This document shows, in pieces, positions 18,121 to 26,927 of a stretch of 64,000 bases of DNA (its first letter is position 1; each line of letters starts with the position of its first letter). The stretch is taken from the NCBI RefSeq assembly GCF_900116235.1, contig NZ_FPAA01000009.1, positions 108,990 to 172,989 of the forward strand. The letters run 5' to 3'. The stretch comes from Marininema halotolerans. GTDB taxonomy: Bacteria; Bacillota; Bacilli; Thermoactinomycetales; DSM-45169. The notes under the pieces were generated by a model. The model made no database searches, had not been told where the DNA came from, and worked only from the letters and a program-made list of their open reading frames with translations. The position numbers and the translations under genes are program-made.

Positions 18121-18197
18121 TGGTAGCGGCGGAGGGTCTCGAACCCCCAACCTTACGGGTATGAACCGTACGCTCTAACCAGTTGAGCTACGCCGCC
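18121..18197 (-). tRNA. tRNA-Met (CAT), elongator
   Basis: A 77-nt cloverleaf with encoded CCA. The acceptor stem GGCGGCG/CGCCGCT-type pairing, the D arm TAGCTCAACTGGTTAGAGC, the anticodon CAT at 18161-18163 and the T arm GGGGGTTCGAGACCCTC are all present. It closely resembles the elongator tRNA-Met of B. subtilis, which occupies the same place near spoIIE. Confidence 0.97.
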
Positions 18198-18260
18198 ACA
18201 TTCAAAAGGGGAGGGCAGAATGTAGAAACTTACCTGCTACCCTTCCCCTTTGGTTTTCAT

Positions 18261-18336
<76 letters not shown>

Positions 18337-18357
18337 TCATTCCTGAGCACAAATATG

Positions 18358-18386
18358 ATTATACAAAGAACCCTACGGAATGTCAA
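18358..18386 (-). promoter_or_regulatory. Consensus sigma-A promoter of the tRNA operon
   Basis: TTGACA (18381-18386), 17 bp, TATAAT (18358-18363): an exact vegetative consensus. It lies about 20 bp before the initiator tRNA and should drive both tRNAs strongly. Confidence 0.9.
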
Positions 18387-18453
18387 CAATTTTTATGCGA
18401 AATCTCTCCTGCTTTAAATTGCCCGGGAAATGGATGGATAATACCAACGATTA

Positions 18454-19689
18454 TTAATAAAGGAGATAAGGTTTGCGCAGGTGTTTGAAGGGTTCTAATT
18501 CTCTTTTGAAAATTACTTCCATCGCATGGGCTGATTCACCCTGATCCATCCCTTTTCGAACCCGATCGGAACCCGTTAACTTATCAATCCAATAGTTATC
18601 CCCATCTTTGCGCCATGCAAAATCCTCTGGGTACAGCTCTTTTACGGTTTGAATAATCGTAAGTCCTGTTAGTACTGGGCGGAATCTATCTGAATCCGTA
18701 ACGTATATCTGTATCCCTTTCACTGTTTCTCCTTGATACTTGGAGAAGGTGGGTGTAAACGCCGCCTCGCGGAATGCGACTCCAGGCAACTTCGCTTTGT
18801 TCAATTGCTCCGCCAGTTCCCACCCCCTAATATAAGGCGCACCCATTAATTCAAAGGGACGAGTCGACCCTCTCCCTTCTGAAAGATTAGTCCCTTCAAT
18901 CATTCCCGTTCCTGGGTACACCTGTGCCGTTTCCACCGTTGGCATATTTGGAGAGGGCGGAACCCATGGGAGATGGGTATCAGAATAGCCATCCTTCCGA
19001 TGCCACCCCTTCATACGTACGACTTGTAACTTGGGTTTATGGGTCAAAAATTCCCCCCGAAACAGTTGCGCCAATTCCCCCACTGTCATCCCGTGGCGTT
19101 GCGGAATGGGATAAAGACCGACAAAGGATTGATAGGATGGATCAAGTACGGGACCCTCCATGTGTATTCCGTCAATCGGGTTGGGACGATCCAAGACCAT
19201 GAAAGGCTTGCCTGCTTGGGCTGCTGCCTCCATCGCATAAGCCATGGTGTAGATATAGGTGTAATAGCGGGTTCCTACATCTTGAATATCAAAAATCAAT
19301 ACGTCTACACCATCAAAAAGCGGGATCATCTCCTCCGGTTTTTTTCCATATAGATTGATAAAAGGAAGACCTGTCCGAGGATCTTCAAAGGAACCCGGTG
19401 TGTCACCTGCCTGTTCAGTTCCACGGACCCCATGTTCTGGTCCGTATACTTTTTGGACGTCGATTCCTTGTCGAAGCATTGCATCTAACCCATGTTCATA
19501 GGAGGCAGTGATTCCGGTTGGATTGGTAATGAGTCCGACTCGTTTCCCTTCAACGAGGTTGGGATGTTCCAACAAGACTTGTAAACCCGTCTTTACATCC
19601 CCTTTATTTTTGGGCTTTCCACTGGCCCCTGTTGCAAGTACTCCTCCTATTAATAGCACTGCCAACAGGCCGATCCATGACTTCTTCAC
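18454..19689 (-). CDS. namZ: Exo-beta-N-acetylmuramidase NamZ (DUF1343)
   Basis: The product (411 residues from the chosen start) belongs to the YbbC/NamZ family, which removes terminal N-acetylmuramic acid from peptidoglycan fragments during cell-wall recycling. An N-terminal signal peptide (about residues 1-25, ending near TGASG) makes it secreted. Family blocks are VGLITNPTG, YGPEHGVRG, IFDIQDVGTRYYTYIYT, VLDRPNPI, PQRHGMTVGELA and EGTNLSEGRGSTRPFE. I start at the GTG at 19687-19689 because AAGGAGG is eight bases upstream; the earlier GTG at 19698 is too close to it. It stands alone between divIC and the tRNAs. Confidence 0.92.
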   Translation of the reverse strand: MKKSWIGLLAVLLIGGVLATGASGKPKNKGDVKTGLQVLLEHPNLVEGKRVGLITNPTGITASYEHGLDAMLRQGIDVQKVYGPEHGVRGTEQAGDTPGSFEDPRTGLPFINLYGKKPEEMIPLFDGVDVLIFDIQDVGTRYYTYIYTMAYAMEAAAQAGKPFMVLDRPNPIDGIHMEGPVLDPSYQSFVGLYPIPQRHGMTVGELAQLFRGEFLTHKPKLQVVRMKGWHRKDGYSDTHLPWVPPSPNMPTVETAQVYPGTGMIEGTNLSEGRGSTRPFELMGAPYIRGWELAEQLNKAKLPGVAFREAAFTPTFSKYQGETVKGIQIYVTDSDRFRPVLTGLTIIQTVKELYPEDFAWRKDGDNYWIDKLTGSDRVRKGMDQGESAHAMEVIFKRELEPFKHLRKPYLLY

Positions 19690-19862
19690 CTCACCCACCT
19701 CCTTGATCGATCTTATTTACATCCTCACGTTTTGTTGCATAGGAATCGATTATTCCACCTCTTGTTTTTTGTACGCTGAGTAGATTTCATCCCCAGGATT
19801 CCCTTTATTCTTCGATATCCTATGAAGAAACCCTTTTTCATCACCACACCTCCTGCACAATT

Positions 19863-19904
19863 AAAAAAGAGCCGCCTACTCCCTAAGAAGTAGATGGCTC
19901 TTTT
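19863..19904 (-). terminator. Intrinsic terminator after divIC
   Basis: AAAAGAGCC pairs with GGCTCTTTT and an inner CTACTT/AAGTAG extends the stem. A T tract follows on the minus strand. It abuts the divIC stop codon and ends the yabP-yabQ-divIC unit. Confidence 0.85.
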
Positions 19905-20252
19905 CTATTCATTCGGCCTTTTATAGCCCATTTTTCGCGCGAGACTTTCCATATACCCATCATCTTGGAAAAGCCCCATCTCTTCCTTCAACCGATTTTT
20001 TTTCTCCTTTAAAGCATCCCGATCCTTCACCTTGGCTGCTAAGGCAACTTCTGCCTCAGCAATGTGTGAGGATTGAATCCATAGCTGGGAACCACTCCAT
20101 AAGAAGACACCCGCCATCACCACCAACCACAGTCTCCGTCGCCGACGAACACCACGAGGTAATGGAAGGCGACGACCAGACGCCTCTTCCCGACCGGGTT
20201 GAGAAGGGCGATCCGGTCGGATGGAAACCACCTTCGAACCTTGATCTAGCAT
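19905..20252 (-). CDS. divIC: Septum formation protein DivIC (FtsB/DivIC family)
   Basis: DivIC is a small bitopic division protein that complexes with FtsL and DivIB at the septum. The 115-residue product has an arginine-rich cytoplasmic N-terminus, one transmembrane segment (LWLVVMAGVFLWSG, about residues 42-58), a coiled coil with heptad lysines and leucines, and the C-terminal ESLARKMGY typical of the family. The frame extends to 20468 over unrelated sequence. GAGGGGG stands six bases before the ATG at 20250-20252. Synteny with yabQ supports the call. Confidence 0.9.
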   Translation of the reverse strand: MLDQGSKVVSIRPDRPSQPGREEASGRRLPLPRGVRRRRRLWLVVMAGVFLWSGSQLWIQSSHIAEAEVALAAKVKDRDALKEKKNRLKEEMGLFQDDGYMESLARKMGYKRPNE

Positions 20253-20322
20253 CAATATCCCCCTCATTAAACCGATCGGGTAGCTGATCAGAAGAGAGCC
20301 CCTCTCCTCATCGGTCGATCGG

Positions 20323-20925
20323 TTATTCTTTCTTATCATCGGTGTCATCGTCCTGATTGGGATGATGAAAACGATGGTAGAGCCACTTGCTTCCATGGAC
20401 AATCGGACGCCACGCGGGAGCCGTGTACTCCTGAATCCATCTACCCAAAGGCGCAAAAAGACGCCCAACCGGGGTAAGGAGCCAAAGAATGAAACGTATC
20501 AACCCCCAGAAGAGACGAACAAGTCCCTTCATAAGACGGAGAACAAGTCTCCAGCAGGTGATGAAGGGAACCCAAAGGGTCAATACAAACACACGAATCA
20601 CCAACCGAATCGTATACTCCACCACATTCAAAAGCCATTGAATGACCTTTGTGATCAGGCGACTAAACCAATAATAATAGACGACCCAGCCCAATATCAC
20701 AGCGATAAAGACGGTAAATCGCAACTCTCCCCAGTTGCTCCAAAGCAATAAACTAAAGACTAGAAGCGCCGTTGCGATCCAATATAAGAGATCGATGAGG
20801 GAGATCACCCAGCCCTGCAGACGGAATCGGCGTGCGAGAATCCGGTATGCATCCAGTAACATGCCCATAAACCAACCGGATCCCAGCATCACCCCCATGG
20901 TTGCCCACTGGGTGAACAGGGTCAC
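20323..20925 (-). CDS. yabQ: Spore cortex biosynthesis membrane protein YabQ
   Basis: YabQ is a mother-cell membrane protein needed for spore cortex formation. The 200-residue product starts with TQWATMGVMLGSGWFMGMLLD, typical of the family, and has four or five hydrophobic segments in the first 120 residues. A basic, then acidic, cytoplasmic tail follows. The GTG start overlaps the yabP stop by four bases, so the pair is translationally coupled. It is probably expressed under sigma-E, as in B. subtilis; I did not find a separate promoter. Confidence 0.93.
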   Translation of the reverse strand: MTLFTQWATMGVMLGSGWFMGMLLDAYRILARRFRLQGWVISLIDLLYWIATALLVFSLLLWSNWGELRFTVFIAVILGWVVYYYWFSRLITKVIQWLLNVVEYTIRLVIRVFVLTLWVPFITCWRLVLRLMKGLVRLFWGLIRFILWLLTPVGRLFAPLGRWIQEYTAPAWRPIVHGSKWLYHRFHHPNQDDDTDDKKE

Positions 20926-21215
20926 TTGAACAACCTACTTAGTAGGGATTTCGTTTTTATGCCACGCGAACTACCATCATCCAAGTAGCTCATTTCATAG
21001 AACTCCCCAAGTATTGAAACCCGACCGGCATCCAAGTCGAGGTTTTTAATATGCAAATTATTTCCGCGAATCCCCAAATAACCACATTCCGTCTGTAGCA
21101 AGAACTCTTCACTGTCGAAGCTCTCCACTCCAAGAACTCCCGATACATCCATCGTATTACGACCCGTCATCACCACTTCATGAGCGGATGAGTGGGTATA
21201 CGTCTCCTCGATCAT
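20922..21215 (-). CDS. yabP: Sporulation protein YabP
   Basis: YabP is a spore cortex protein of the YabP/YqfC family. Its 97 residues contain the family core HEVVMTGRNTMDVSGVLGVESFD-like region, then EFLLQTECGYLGIRG, NLHIKNLDLD and the C-terminal basic SLLSRLFK. Two ATGs are possible. The one at 21213-21215 is nine bases from AAGGAGG, whereas the one at 21221 is only three bases away. Start and ribosome binding site lie in and beside a perfect hairpin (21218-21242). Confidence 0.93.
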   Translation of the reverse strand: MIEETYTHSSAHEVVMTGRNTMDVSGVLGVESFDSEEFLLQTECGYLGIRGNNLHIKNLDLDAGRVSILGEFYEMSYLDDGSSRGIKTKSLLSRLFK

Positions 21216-21217
21216 GG

Positions 21218-21242
21218 GCATGTACCTCCTTTTGGTACATGC
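21218..21242 (-). promoter_or_regulatory. Hairpin that can sequester the yabP ribosome binding site
   Basis: GCATGTACC and GGTACATGC form a 9-bp perfect stem whose 7-base loop is AAAAGGA. The Shine-Dalgarno AAGGAGG is therefore split between loop and stem, and the upstream ATG lies in the stem. The used ATG follows directly after. Confidence 0.5.
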
Positions 21243-21288
21243 TTATGATCAAGGACCTATTTTAGAACAGATCCACAGAAATGGACGG

Positions 21289-21567
21289 TCAACCCTTTGT
21301 TTTCTCAATCGCATCCGATGCCCCTTGCTCCAGAAGGGTATACAACTCTGCTGCTTCATTTTTTTTCGTTGTTTCCCGCAAACTTTCCACACGTACCTTC
21401 ACCGTCTGATTACCAAAGCGAAGGGTTAGTTCATCTCCCACAGCAACATCGGCGCCCGCCTTTGCTGCCTTGCCATTCACATCAACTCGACCTTGATCAC
21501 ATACTTCTTTGGCGAGTGTCCGTCGTTTAACAAGTCGGGAGACTTTCAGAAATTTATCCAGACGCAT
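21289..21567 (-). CDS. rqcP: Ribosome quality control protein RqcP (S4 domain)
   Basis: RqcP (YabO) binds the stalled 50S subunit with RqcH and supports C-terminal alanine tailing. The 92-residue product is little more than an S4 RNA-binding domain: MRLDKFLKVSRLVKRRTLAKE, then GRVDVNGKAAKAGADVAVGDEL and KVRVESL. It follows hup almost directly, with the ATG two bases after the hup stop codon, so it is likely coupled. Confidence 0.93.
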   Translation of the reverse strand: MRLDKFLKVSRLVKRRTLAKEVCDQGRVDVNGKAAKAGADVAVGDELTLRFGNQTVKVRVESLRETTKKNEAAELYTLLEQGASDAIEKTKG

Positions 21568-21569
21568 GG

Positions 21570-21842
21570 TTACTTAACTGCTTCCTTCAACTTCGATCCG
21601 GCTTTAAATGCTGGAACATTTGATTCAGGAATCGTGATCGCTTTACCGGTTTGCGGGTTACGGCCATTGCGACTGGAACGTTTACGTGTTTCAAAGGTGC
21701 CAAAGCCTATTAATTGCACTTTATCGCCTGTCTCTAATGCACCTGTCACTTCATCAACAAATCCATTAATTACTTTTTCGACGTCTTTTTTAGTCAATCC
21801 ACTCTTTTGTGAAATGGCATCAACAAGATCTTGTTTATTCAT
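21570..21842 (-). CDS. hup: DNA-binding protein HU
   Basis: HU is the dimeric histone-like protein that bends and compacts DNA. The 90-residue product has the classical MNKQDLVDAIS start, the core VQLIGFGTFETRKR and the DNA-intercalating arm RNGRNPQTGKAITIPES with its proline. The ATG at 21840-21842 has GGGAGG nine bases upstream; an in-frame TTG at 21848 is less likely. Its place between the yabN-type gene and rqcP differs from B. subtilis, where hbs is elsewhere. Confidence 0.96.
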   Translation of the reverse strand: MNKQDLVDAISQKSGLTKKDVEKVINGFVDEVTGALETGDKVQLIGFGTFETRKRSSRNGRNPQTGKAITIPESNVPAFKAGSKLKEAVK

Positions 21843-21930
21843 ATTCAATAACCTCCCTTAATTTCCCGTGTGGGGATATACCTTCTGGGCTTCTTGGGAA
21901 AATCCTTCTTCCCGCGCAGAATTATTCCGC

Positions 21931-23391
21931 TTAGGCACCGGATTCATTCGCTTTGGCTTCATTCCACCATGCATCCAGCCTCTTTAGGGATAGCGATTTC
22001 ACTTCATCCCCCTGTTCCTCTGCCCTTTCTTCAATGTAACGAAACCGGCGGGTAAACTTTCGACATGCCGCCATTAGTGCCTGTTCTGGGTCAATTTCCA
22101 ACCACCGAATAAGGTTCACCACTGAAAATAACAAATCCCCTGCTTCCTCTTCGCGTTCAGCAACGGAAGCGGTCACCAATTCATCCGCTTCTTCAATCAA
22201 CTTCTCCTTCGCCCCAGTAATATCTGGCCAGTCAAAGCCTACTTTCGCTGCTTTCTTTTGTAACGCAAAGGCTCGTAGTAACGATGGATACGTGGTGGGG
22301 ATTCCATCGAGAAGTGAAGTTCGGGTGATGCCTTTGCCTTCTTGCTCTTTTATCGCTTCCCATTTCAACAGTACATCTTTTTCTGTCTGGGCAGATTCTT
22401 TACCAAACACATGGGGATGCCGCCGGATCAACTTATTTGCCAAAGTGGCAATGACCTCTTGAATATCAAACTCCCCCGATTCACTTCCTATCTGTGCATG
22501 AAGGAGTACCTGTAGCAAAACATCTCCTAATTCCTCAGTCATCGCATCGGGATCTTGTTGATCGATGGCTTCCAAGAATTCGTATGCTTCTTCAATTAAA
22601 TAGGGACGCAGGCTTTCATGGGTTTGTTTCTGATCCCATGGACAACCTTCTGGACTGCGAAGATGCGCCACAATATCAACCACTGCATCAAAACGGCGAT
22701 ATAGCACTTCCTCTGCTGTGGTCGGCGCGATATAAACCGAGGTTAAATCGGTAAAACGCTCTTCATGGTCTAATTGCCATAGAGCGACCTCTTCTATCCG
22801 CTCTTCCCCCGCTACCCCTAAGGCGGTTACGACTTGGATGGGATGATCATCAGGATAACTTTCCATTAATGATAGCTTCACCTCTGACGCAGTGAGGCGA
22901 TCATAGACTTGTGAAATTAATAGATGAAGCCTTGGATCCACTTGATCCCCAGTGAGACTGGTCCCATCCAACAGCATAAAGCCATCATTCGGATCGATTC
23001 CCAAGCGACCAAAAGCCGTATCAACAAAGCTTACGCCACCCCGAATATCGATTTGGATACCCTGGGATTCCCCTTGAGTGCGCAAATGTTGAACAGAAGT
23101 TTCAGCAACGGTTGGATGCCCAGGTACCGCATACACCAAATTCTGACCCTTGTTGGCTTCTGCCAGCAAGCGATCTGCAATCTCTTGATATACACTGACA
23201 AAATCCTGATGTTTTTCATAAATCGCATCAAAGGTTTGAAAGGAGATTCCCTCCTTTACAAGCCAAGGAACGACAGGATGTTTTTCTGTTCGAAAATAAA
23301 GATGTTGGGCCTCTTTCATCTGACGCAAACTTCCCAATGATAAATTCTCTTCGTCGCCAGAGCCCAATCCAATTACCGTGATCGTTGCCAT
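21931..23391 (-). CDS. yabN: Fusion of tetrapyrrole-methylase-like and MazG NTP pyrophosphohydrolase domains (YabN)
   Basis: The 486-residue protein has an N-terminal tetrapyrrole-methylase-like domain (GLGSGDEENLSLG at the start, VYAVPGHPTVAETSV near residue 88, typical of SAM-binding CbiF-like folds). The C-terminal MazG domain begins near residue 250 (LRSPEGCPWDQKQTHESLRPYLIEEAYE). MazG EExxE...ExxD metal sites (EEAYEFLEAI, EELGDVLLQV) are present twice. MazG hydrolyses nucleoside triphosphates to monophosphates and may clean the pool. AAGGAGG stands eight bases before the ATG. Confidence 0.94.
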   Translation of the reverse strand: MATITVIGLGSGDEENLSLGSLRQMKEAQHLYFRTEKHPVVPWLVKEGISFQTFDAIYEKHQDFVSVYQEIADRLLAEANKGQNLVYAVPGHPTVAETSVQHLRTQGESQGIQIDIRGGVSFVDTAFGRLGIDPNDGFMLLDGTSLTGDQVDPRLHLLISQVYDRLTASEVKLSLMESYPDDHPIQVVTALGVAGEERIEEVALWQLDHEERFTDLTSVYIAPTTAEEVLYRRFDAVVDIVAHLRSPEGCPWDQKQTHESLRPYLIEEAYEFLEAIDQQDPDAMTEELGDVLLQVLLHAQIGSESGEFDIQEVIATLANKLIRRHPHVFGKESAQTEKDVLLKWEAIKEQEGKGITRTSLLDGIPTTYPSLLRAFALQKKAAKVGFDWPDITGAKEKLIEEADELVTASVAEREEEAGDLLFSVVNLIRWLEIDPEQALMAACRKFTRRFRYIEERAEEQGDEVKSLSLKRLDAWWNEAKANESGA

Positions 23392-23405
23392 TCATCCATC
23401 CTCCT

Positions 23406-25037
23406 TTATGATTGAAATATGCGCAAACGTTTAAGTAGACGGGTCAACCTCGGCCCGATCTTAGGCACCCGTTCCAATTCCAAGGAAGTAAACCCACCAA
23501 AGCGGAATAGCGCCAATAAATAAACGATAGCCCCTATGGATACCCCACTTAGGGAAGCAACTGTCATCGTCCCCCGCATCGGAAATGTGGAAGGAATCAT
23601 CGCTTGAATCCATGTCATAACCACCCAAACTAATCCTCCCATCAATCCAGTCGCTACAAGGATGGAGGCACCTCTTTCTTTAATCCGGAACAGAGGACCA
23701 ATCGGCCCCCGCAGTGCAGCTATATTTAATAGGGTGGCGACAGCGTAACCGACAACGGTTGCCCATGCGGCCCCCTCAATATCCATCGTCGGTACCCACC
23801 ATGCATTCAAAAAAAGTTTAACCCCTACACCTATCAGTAGATTGCGAGCCGGTAACATCACTTGCCCCAGCCCTTGTAGGATTCCCGAAGAAGTTAGCCC
23901 AAGGGTGGAAAAGAGTGTTGTAAATGCCAAAATGGCTAAGGCACTCGTTCCAGCGTCATCACGAAAAAGCATAATATTTGTTGGCCCTGCCACAACTGCT
24001 AAGCCAAGGGAAGCGGGTAAGCCAAATAAAAGGGTTAACCTCATTGCAAGAACCGAACGTTCAATTACACCACGTTGGTCTCCCTTGGCACGCGCTTCAG
24101 CAACCGCTGGCACAATCGATAAGGAAAGCGCGGTAGCAAAAAAGGAAGCAAATTGAATTAAGGGTTGTCCCCGATCGTAGATTCCCTTTGCCTCCACCGC
24201 AGCAGATGTCTTCCATCCTGCTGCAGTAAGTAAATTGGTCACGGTAAATGAATCGACCAAAGAAAATAGTGGCATCACTAATGCACCTAAGCATACGGGT
24301 ACTGCCAGCACAAATAACGTATGGATCATCTTTTTAGTAGACCCTAGGGATGTGGAAGGAGTGCTTGCTACCCGATTCGAATCTCGTCTCTTCCACTCCC
24401 TGCGGATGGGTCGCCAATAAAATAAAAGCACGATCAACCCTGCAACTGCACCAGTAAACGCGCCAAAAACAGCACCCGCTCCCGCCCATACGACACCGGC
24501 ACCCACCTTCATCATCCACCAAGCAAGAATGAGAATCGTGAATACCCGCACCAATTGTTCTACCACTTGGGATACGGCAGTTGGGATCATATTCTGGACC
24601 CCTTGAAAGAAACCACGGATCACCGACATCAGAGGAACCACCAATAAAGCAAAGGAGACCGCTTGAATCGGACGTGTCAGAAGTTGTTCACTTCCCATCC
24701 AGGTTGCGATCCATGGCGCACCAAAAAAGACGAGGAAAAAAAAGAAGATACCGGATGAACTCAGAAGCAATGAAGAAATACGGAAAATTCGTTGTGCTCC
24801 CCATTCATCACCCTCAGCCAATCGCTCTGATACCAATTTAGATATCGCAATCGGCACACCTGCTGTTGCAAGGGTTAATAGGGTGCTATATAGCGGGTAC
24901 ACTTGTTGATAAACAAAGAGCCCCTCATTTCCAGTGATGTTTTGATAAGGAATCTTATAAACTGCACTCAATAATTTCGTAATAAAAGCGGCGATTCCTA
25001 AAATCGCGGCGCCTTTCAATAGTGATTGCTTCACCAA
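23406..25037 (-). CDS. SpoVB/MurJ-like polysaccharide flippase (MOP superfamily, YabM type)
   Basis: A polytopic membrane protein with about 14 hydrophobic segments. It has the family opening LLKGAAILGIAAFITKLLSAVYKIPYQNITG and the block YQQVYPLYSTLLTLATAGVPIAISKLVSE. SpoVB-type proteins move lipid-linked cell-wall or cortex precursors across the membrane; the substrate here is unknown. The frame opens at a GTG at 25091. The only AAAGGAG lies about 12 bases before the TTG at 25035-25037, which I prefer. The longer start would add 18 residues unlike the family. The location next to spoVT matches yabM. Confidence 0.88.
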   Translation of the reverse strand: MVKQSLLKGAAILGIAAFITKLLSAVYKIPYQNITGNEGLFVYQQVYPLYSTLLTLATAGVPIAISKLVSERLAEGDEWGAQRIFRISSLLLSSSGIFFFFLVFFGAPWIATWMGSEQLLTRPIQAVSFALLVVPLMSVIRGFFQGVQNMIPTAVSQVVEQLVRVFTILILAWWMMKVGAGVVWAGAGAVFGAFTGAVAGLIVLLFYWRPIRREWKRRDSNRVASTPSTSLGSTKKMIHTLFVLAVPVCLGALVMPLFSLVDSFTVTNLLTAAGWKTSAAVEAKGIYDRGQPLIQFASFFATALSLSIVPAVAEARAKGDQRGVIERSVLAMRLTLLFGLPASLGLAVVAGPTNIMLFRDDAGTSALAILAFTTLFSTLGLTSSGILQGLGQVMLPARNLLIGVGVKLFLNAWWVPTMDIEGAAWATVVGYAVATLLNIAALRGPIGPLFRIKERGASILVATGLMGGLVWVVMTWIQAMIPSTFPMRGTMTVASLSGVSIGAIVYLLALFRFGGFTSLELERVPKIGPRLTRLLKRLRIFQS

Positions 25038-25122
25038 GGATGTGGGACTCTCCTTTCTAAAATCAGGTGACAAGCCCCTTTCAGTATACACTCCTAACCA
25101 TAAGAATGCCTAATTCACCCAC

Positions 25123-25147
25123 AAAAAAAGCAGGCATATCGCCTGCT
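25123..25147 (-). terminator. Intrinsic terminator of spoVT
   Basis: AGCAGGC and GCCTGCT pair around a 5-base loop and are followed by seven T on the minus strand. It separates spoVT from the flippase gene. Confidence 0.85.
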
Positions 25148-25181
25148 ACGAAAACACATCATTCTTTTGGGTTTCTGGAAT

Positions 25182-25724
25182 TTAATGCTCCATCTGCTTC
25201 CCGAGAAAGGAAGCCGCAGTGGTGCCCACCTTCAACTCCATTTCCCCCATTTTTACGCCTTCCTTTTTTGAAAACATGATGACGGCCCCAATCGGGTCAC
25301 CACCCGCCACAATCGGTACAATGATGTACGCTTCATAGGGTTCAGACAAATCGCGGATGAGTTCCGCCTTGGCAGGAGTCACTTCCTGATGAGGACGACG
25401 CTGATCCATGCTCGATTCAACGATACCCCCAACGGATTTATCTAGATAATCCTTCTTCGATGCGCCTGCCACGGCAATTACGGAATCTCGGTCACAAATC
25501 ATCGTTACATGCTGAAGACTTTCATACAAGGATTCAGCATATTCCTTCGCAAAATCCCCTAATTCCCCAATGGGGGAGTACTTCTTCAAGATTACTTCAC
25601 CATCACGATCAACGAAAATTTCCAGTGGGTCCCCTTCCCGGATGCGGAGTGTCCTACGAATTTCCTTGGGAATAACAACCCGTCCGAGATCGTCGATGCG
25701 GCGAACGATGCCGGTTGCTTTCAT
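25182..25724 (-). CDS. spoVT: Stage V sporulation transcription factor SpoVT
   Basis: SpoVT regulates sigma-G-dependent genes in the forespore. Residues 1-50 form the AbrB-type swapped-hairpin DNA-binding domain (MKATGIVRRIDDLGRVVIPKEIRRTL). Residues 60-178 form a GAF-like ligand domain with VIAVAGASKK and YIIVPIVAGGDPIGAVI. The length of 180 matches the family. The N-terminus closely resembles AbrB at 52590 in this window. AGAGAGG precedes the ATG, and a sigma-G-like promoter lies upstream. Confidence 0.97.
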   Translation of the reverse strand: MKATGIVRRIDDLGRVVIPKEIRRTLRIREGDPLEIFVDRDGEVILKKYSPIGELGDFAKEYAESLYESLQHVTMICDRDSVIAVAGASKKDYLDKSVGGIVESSMDQRRPHQEVTPAKAELIRDLSEPYEAYIIVPIVAGGDPIGAVIMFSKKEGVKMGEMELKVGTTAASFLGKQMEH

Positions 25725-25796
25725 AGGCTAGATGCCTCTCTTTCGGGATGTGGTTCGGATCAGTCCGATATGCATGTCTGCTAGTGGATACAACCA

Positions 25797-25827
25797 TAGT
25801 GTTCATCCTCTTCCAGATAATTATGCA
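25797..25827 (-). promoter_or_regulatory. Sigma-G-like promoter of spoVT
   Basis: TGCATA (25822-25827) and AACACTA (25797-25803) are 18 bp apart on the minus strand. The sigma-G consensus is TGMATA, 17-18 bp, CATAMTA. The -10 has two mismatches. spoVT of B. subtilis is sigma-G dependent. Confidence 0.4.
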
Positions 25828-25842
25828 AGCCTTTCCGCACAT

Positions 25843-25874
25843 AAAAAAAGACAGAGCGTGAAAGCCCTGTCTTT
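25843..25874 (-). terminator. Intrinsic terminator of the PrsA-like gene
   Basis: AAAGACAG and CTGTCTTT pair around an AGC/GCC-containing loop, and Ts follow on the minus strand. It lies 28 bp after the stop codon. Confidence 0.75.
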
Positions 25875-25901
25875 GGGTAAAAGATATTGATTTAACGATA
25901 C

Positions 25902-26927
25902 TTATTTCTTCTTTTTATCATCCAAATCCATCTTCTCAATCTTCACTTCGTCTTTAATATACTTCTCATAAAGTTTTTGTACATGTTGCCCTTTAATTTC
26001 TTCTTTTACTTTAGAGAAGGGGTCCTTACTCCGTTTGTTCACTTTTAATACATGATAACCATACTCCGTTTTGATGGGGTCACTGATTTTATTGAGAGGA
26101 AGGGTTTTTGCTGCTTTTCCAAAAGCAGGCACCCAGTTTTTCGGGGAATCTTCAATCTCCCCTGCATTGTCTTTAGAGCCTGGATCATCGGAGTATTTTT
26201 TGGCGACGTCTTTAAAGCTTTCGCCTTTTTCCAGCTTCTTCTTCACTTCTTCAGCTAGTTTCTTTGCATCGGCATCGGAACGTTTTTTCGCTTTCTTCCC
26301 GTCTTTTTCTTGGGGTTGGAAGGCCACGAGAACATGGTTCAATTTCACCTTGTCAAAGGCGTCCGACTTATCATATTCCTTTTTCAAATCCGATTCCTTC
26401 ACTTGACTTTCAAAGTAATCGGACACCTTGTTGTTGTCCACCAAGAAACTACGCAATTGCGCTTTTGTGATGCCGCCCTCTTTTAAGACCGAGTCAATAT
26501 CTTGCTTTTTCTTCTTTTTATCTTGAGCAGCCATTTGTTTCAATTGTTCCTCAAATTGCTTGAGGGACTTATCTGCTTCTTTCCCATATTTAGCATTGTC
26601 TTTGACTTCTTTGACAATTTTACGTTCGGCTACATACTGCTTGATGATCCCTTTCTTAGCTTCAGGGCTATTCATCATCGCAGCGGCCTGGGGTTGCAAG
26701 AAACGGTAAATGTTCAGGTACAGGTTAAAATCTCCCTCTTGTACCTTACCCCCGTTGTATTCTGCTACGATTTTCTTACTGTCCGTAGGCAGTGGCTTCA
26801 TTTGACCTGCCATGGGGTTCTCTTTTTTGTCCGCTTTGTCGTCTTTGGAGCCGCAGCCGGCCACTAACAAGGAGACGGCAAATACTACACAAAAAGCCGC
26901 CAAGAGGCCTTTTTTAATAGGTTGCAT
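25902..26927 (-). CDS. PrsA-like peptidyl-prolyl isomerase lipoprotein
   Basis: The product is an exported lipoprotein. A basic, hydrophobic signal sequence ends in the lipobox LLVAGC, with the lipidated Cys near residue 25. A SurA_N-like chaperone region follows, then a parvulin rotamase domain (from KLNHVLVAFQPQ near residue 200 to the GYHVLKVN block near 300). It probably folds secreted proteins at the membrane surface. Two close ATGs exist; the one at 26925-26927 is nine bases from AAAGGAG. The gene overlaps the end of mfd by 14 bases. It is very lysine-rich, like other PrsA proteins. Confidence 0.9.
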   Translation of the reverse strand: MQPIKKGLLAAFCVVFAVSLLVAGCGSKDDKADKKENPMAGQMKPLPTDSKKIVAEYNGGKVQEGDFNLYLNIYRFLQPQAAAMMNSPEAKKGIIKQYVAERKIVKEVKDNAKYGKEADKSLKQFEEQLKQMAAQDKKKKKQDIDSVLKEGGITKAQLRSFLVDNNKVSDYFESQVKESDLKKEYDKSDAFDKVKLNHVLVAFQPQEKDGKKAKKRSDADAKKLAEEVKKKLEKGESFKDVAKKYSDDPGSKDNAGEIEDSPKNWVPAFGKAAKTLPLNKISDPIKTEYGYHVLKVNKRSKDPFSKVKEEIKGQHVQKLYEKYIKDEVKIEKMDLDDKKKK

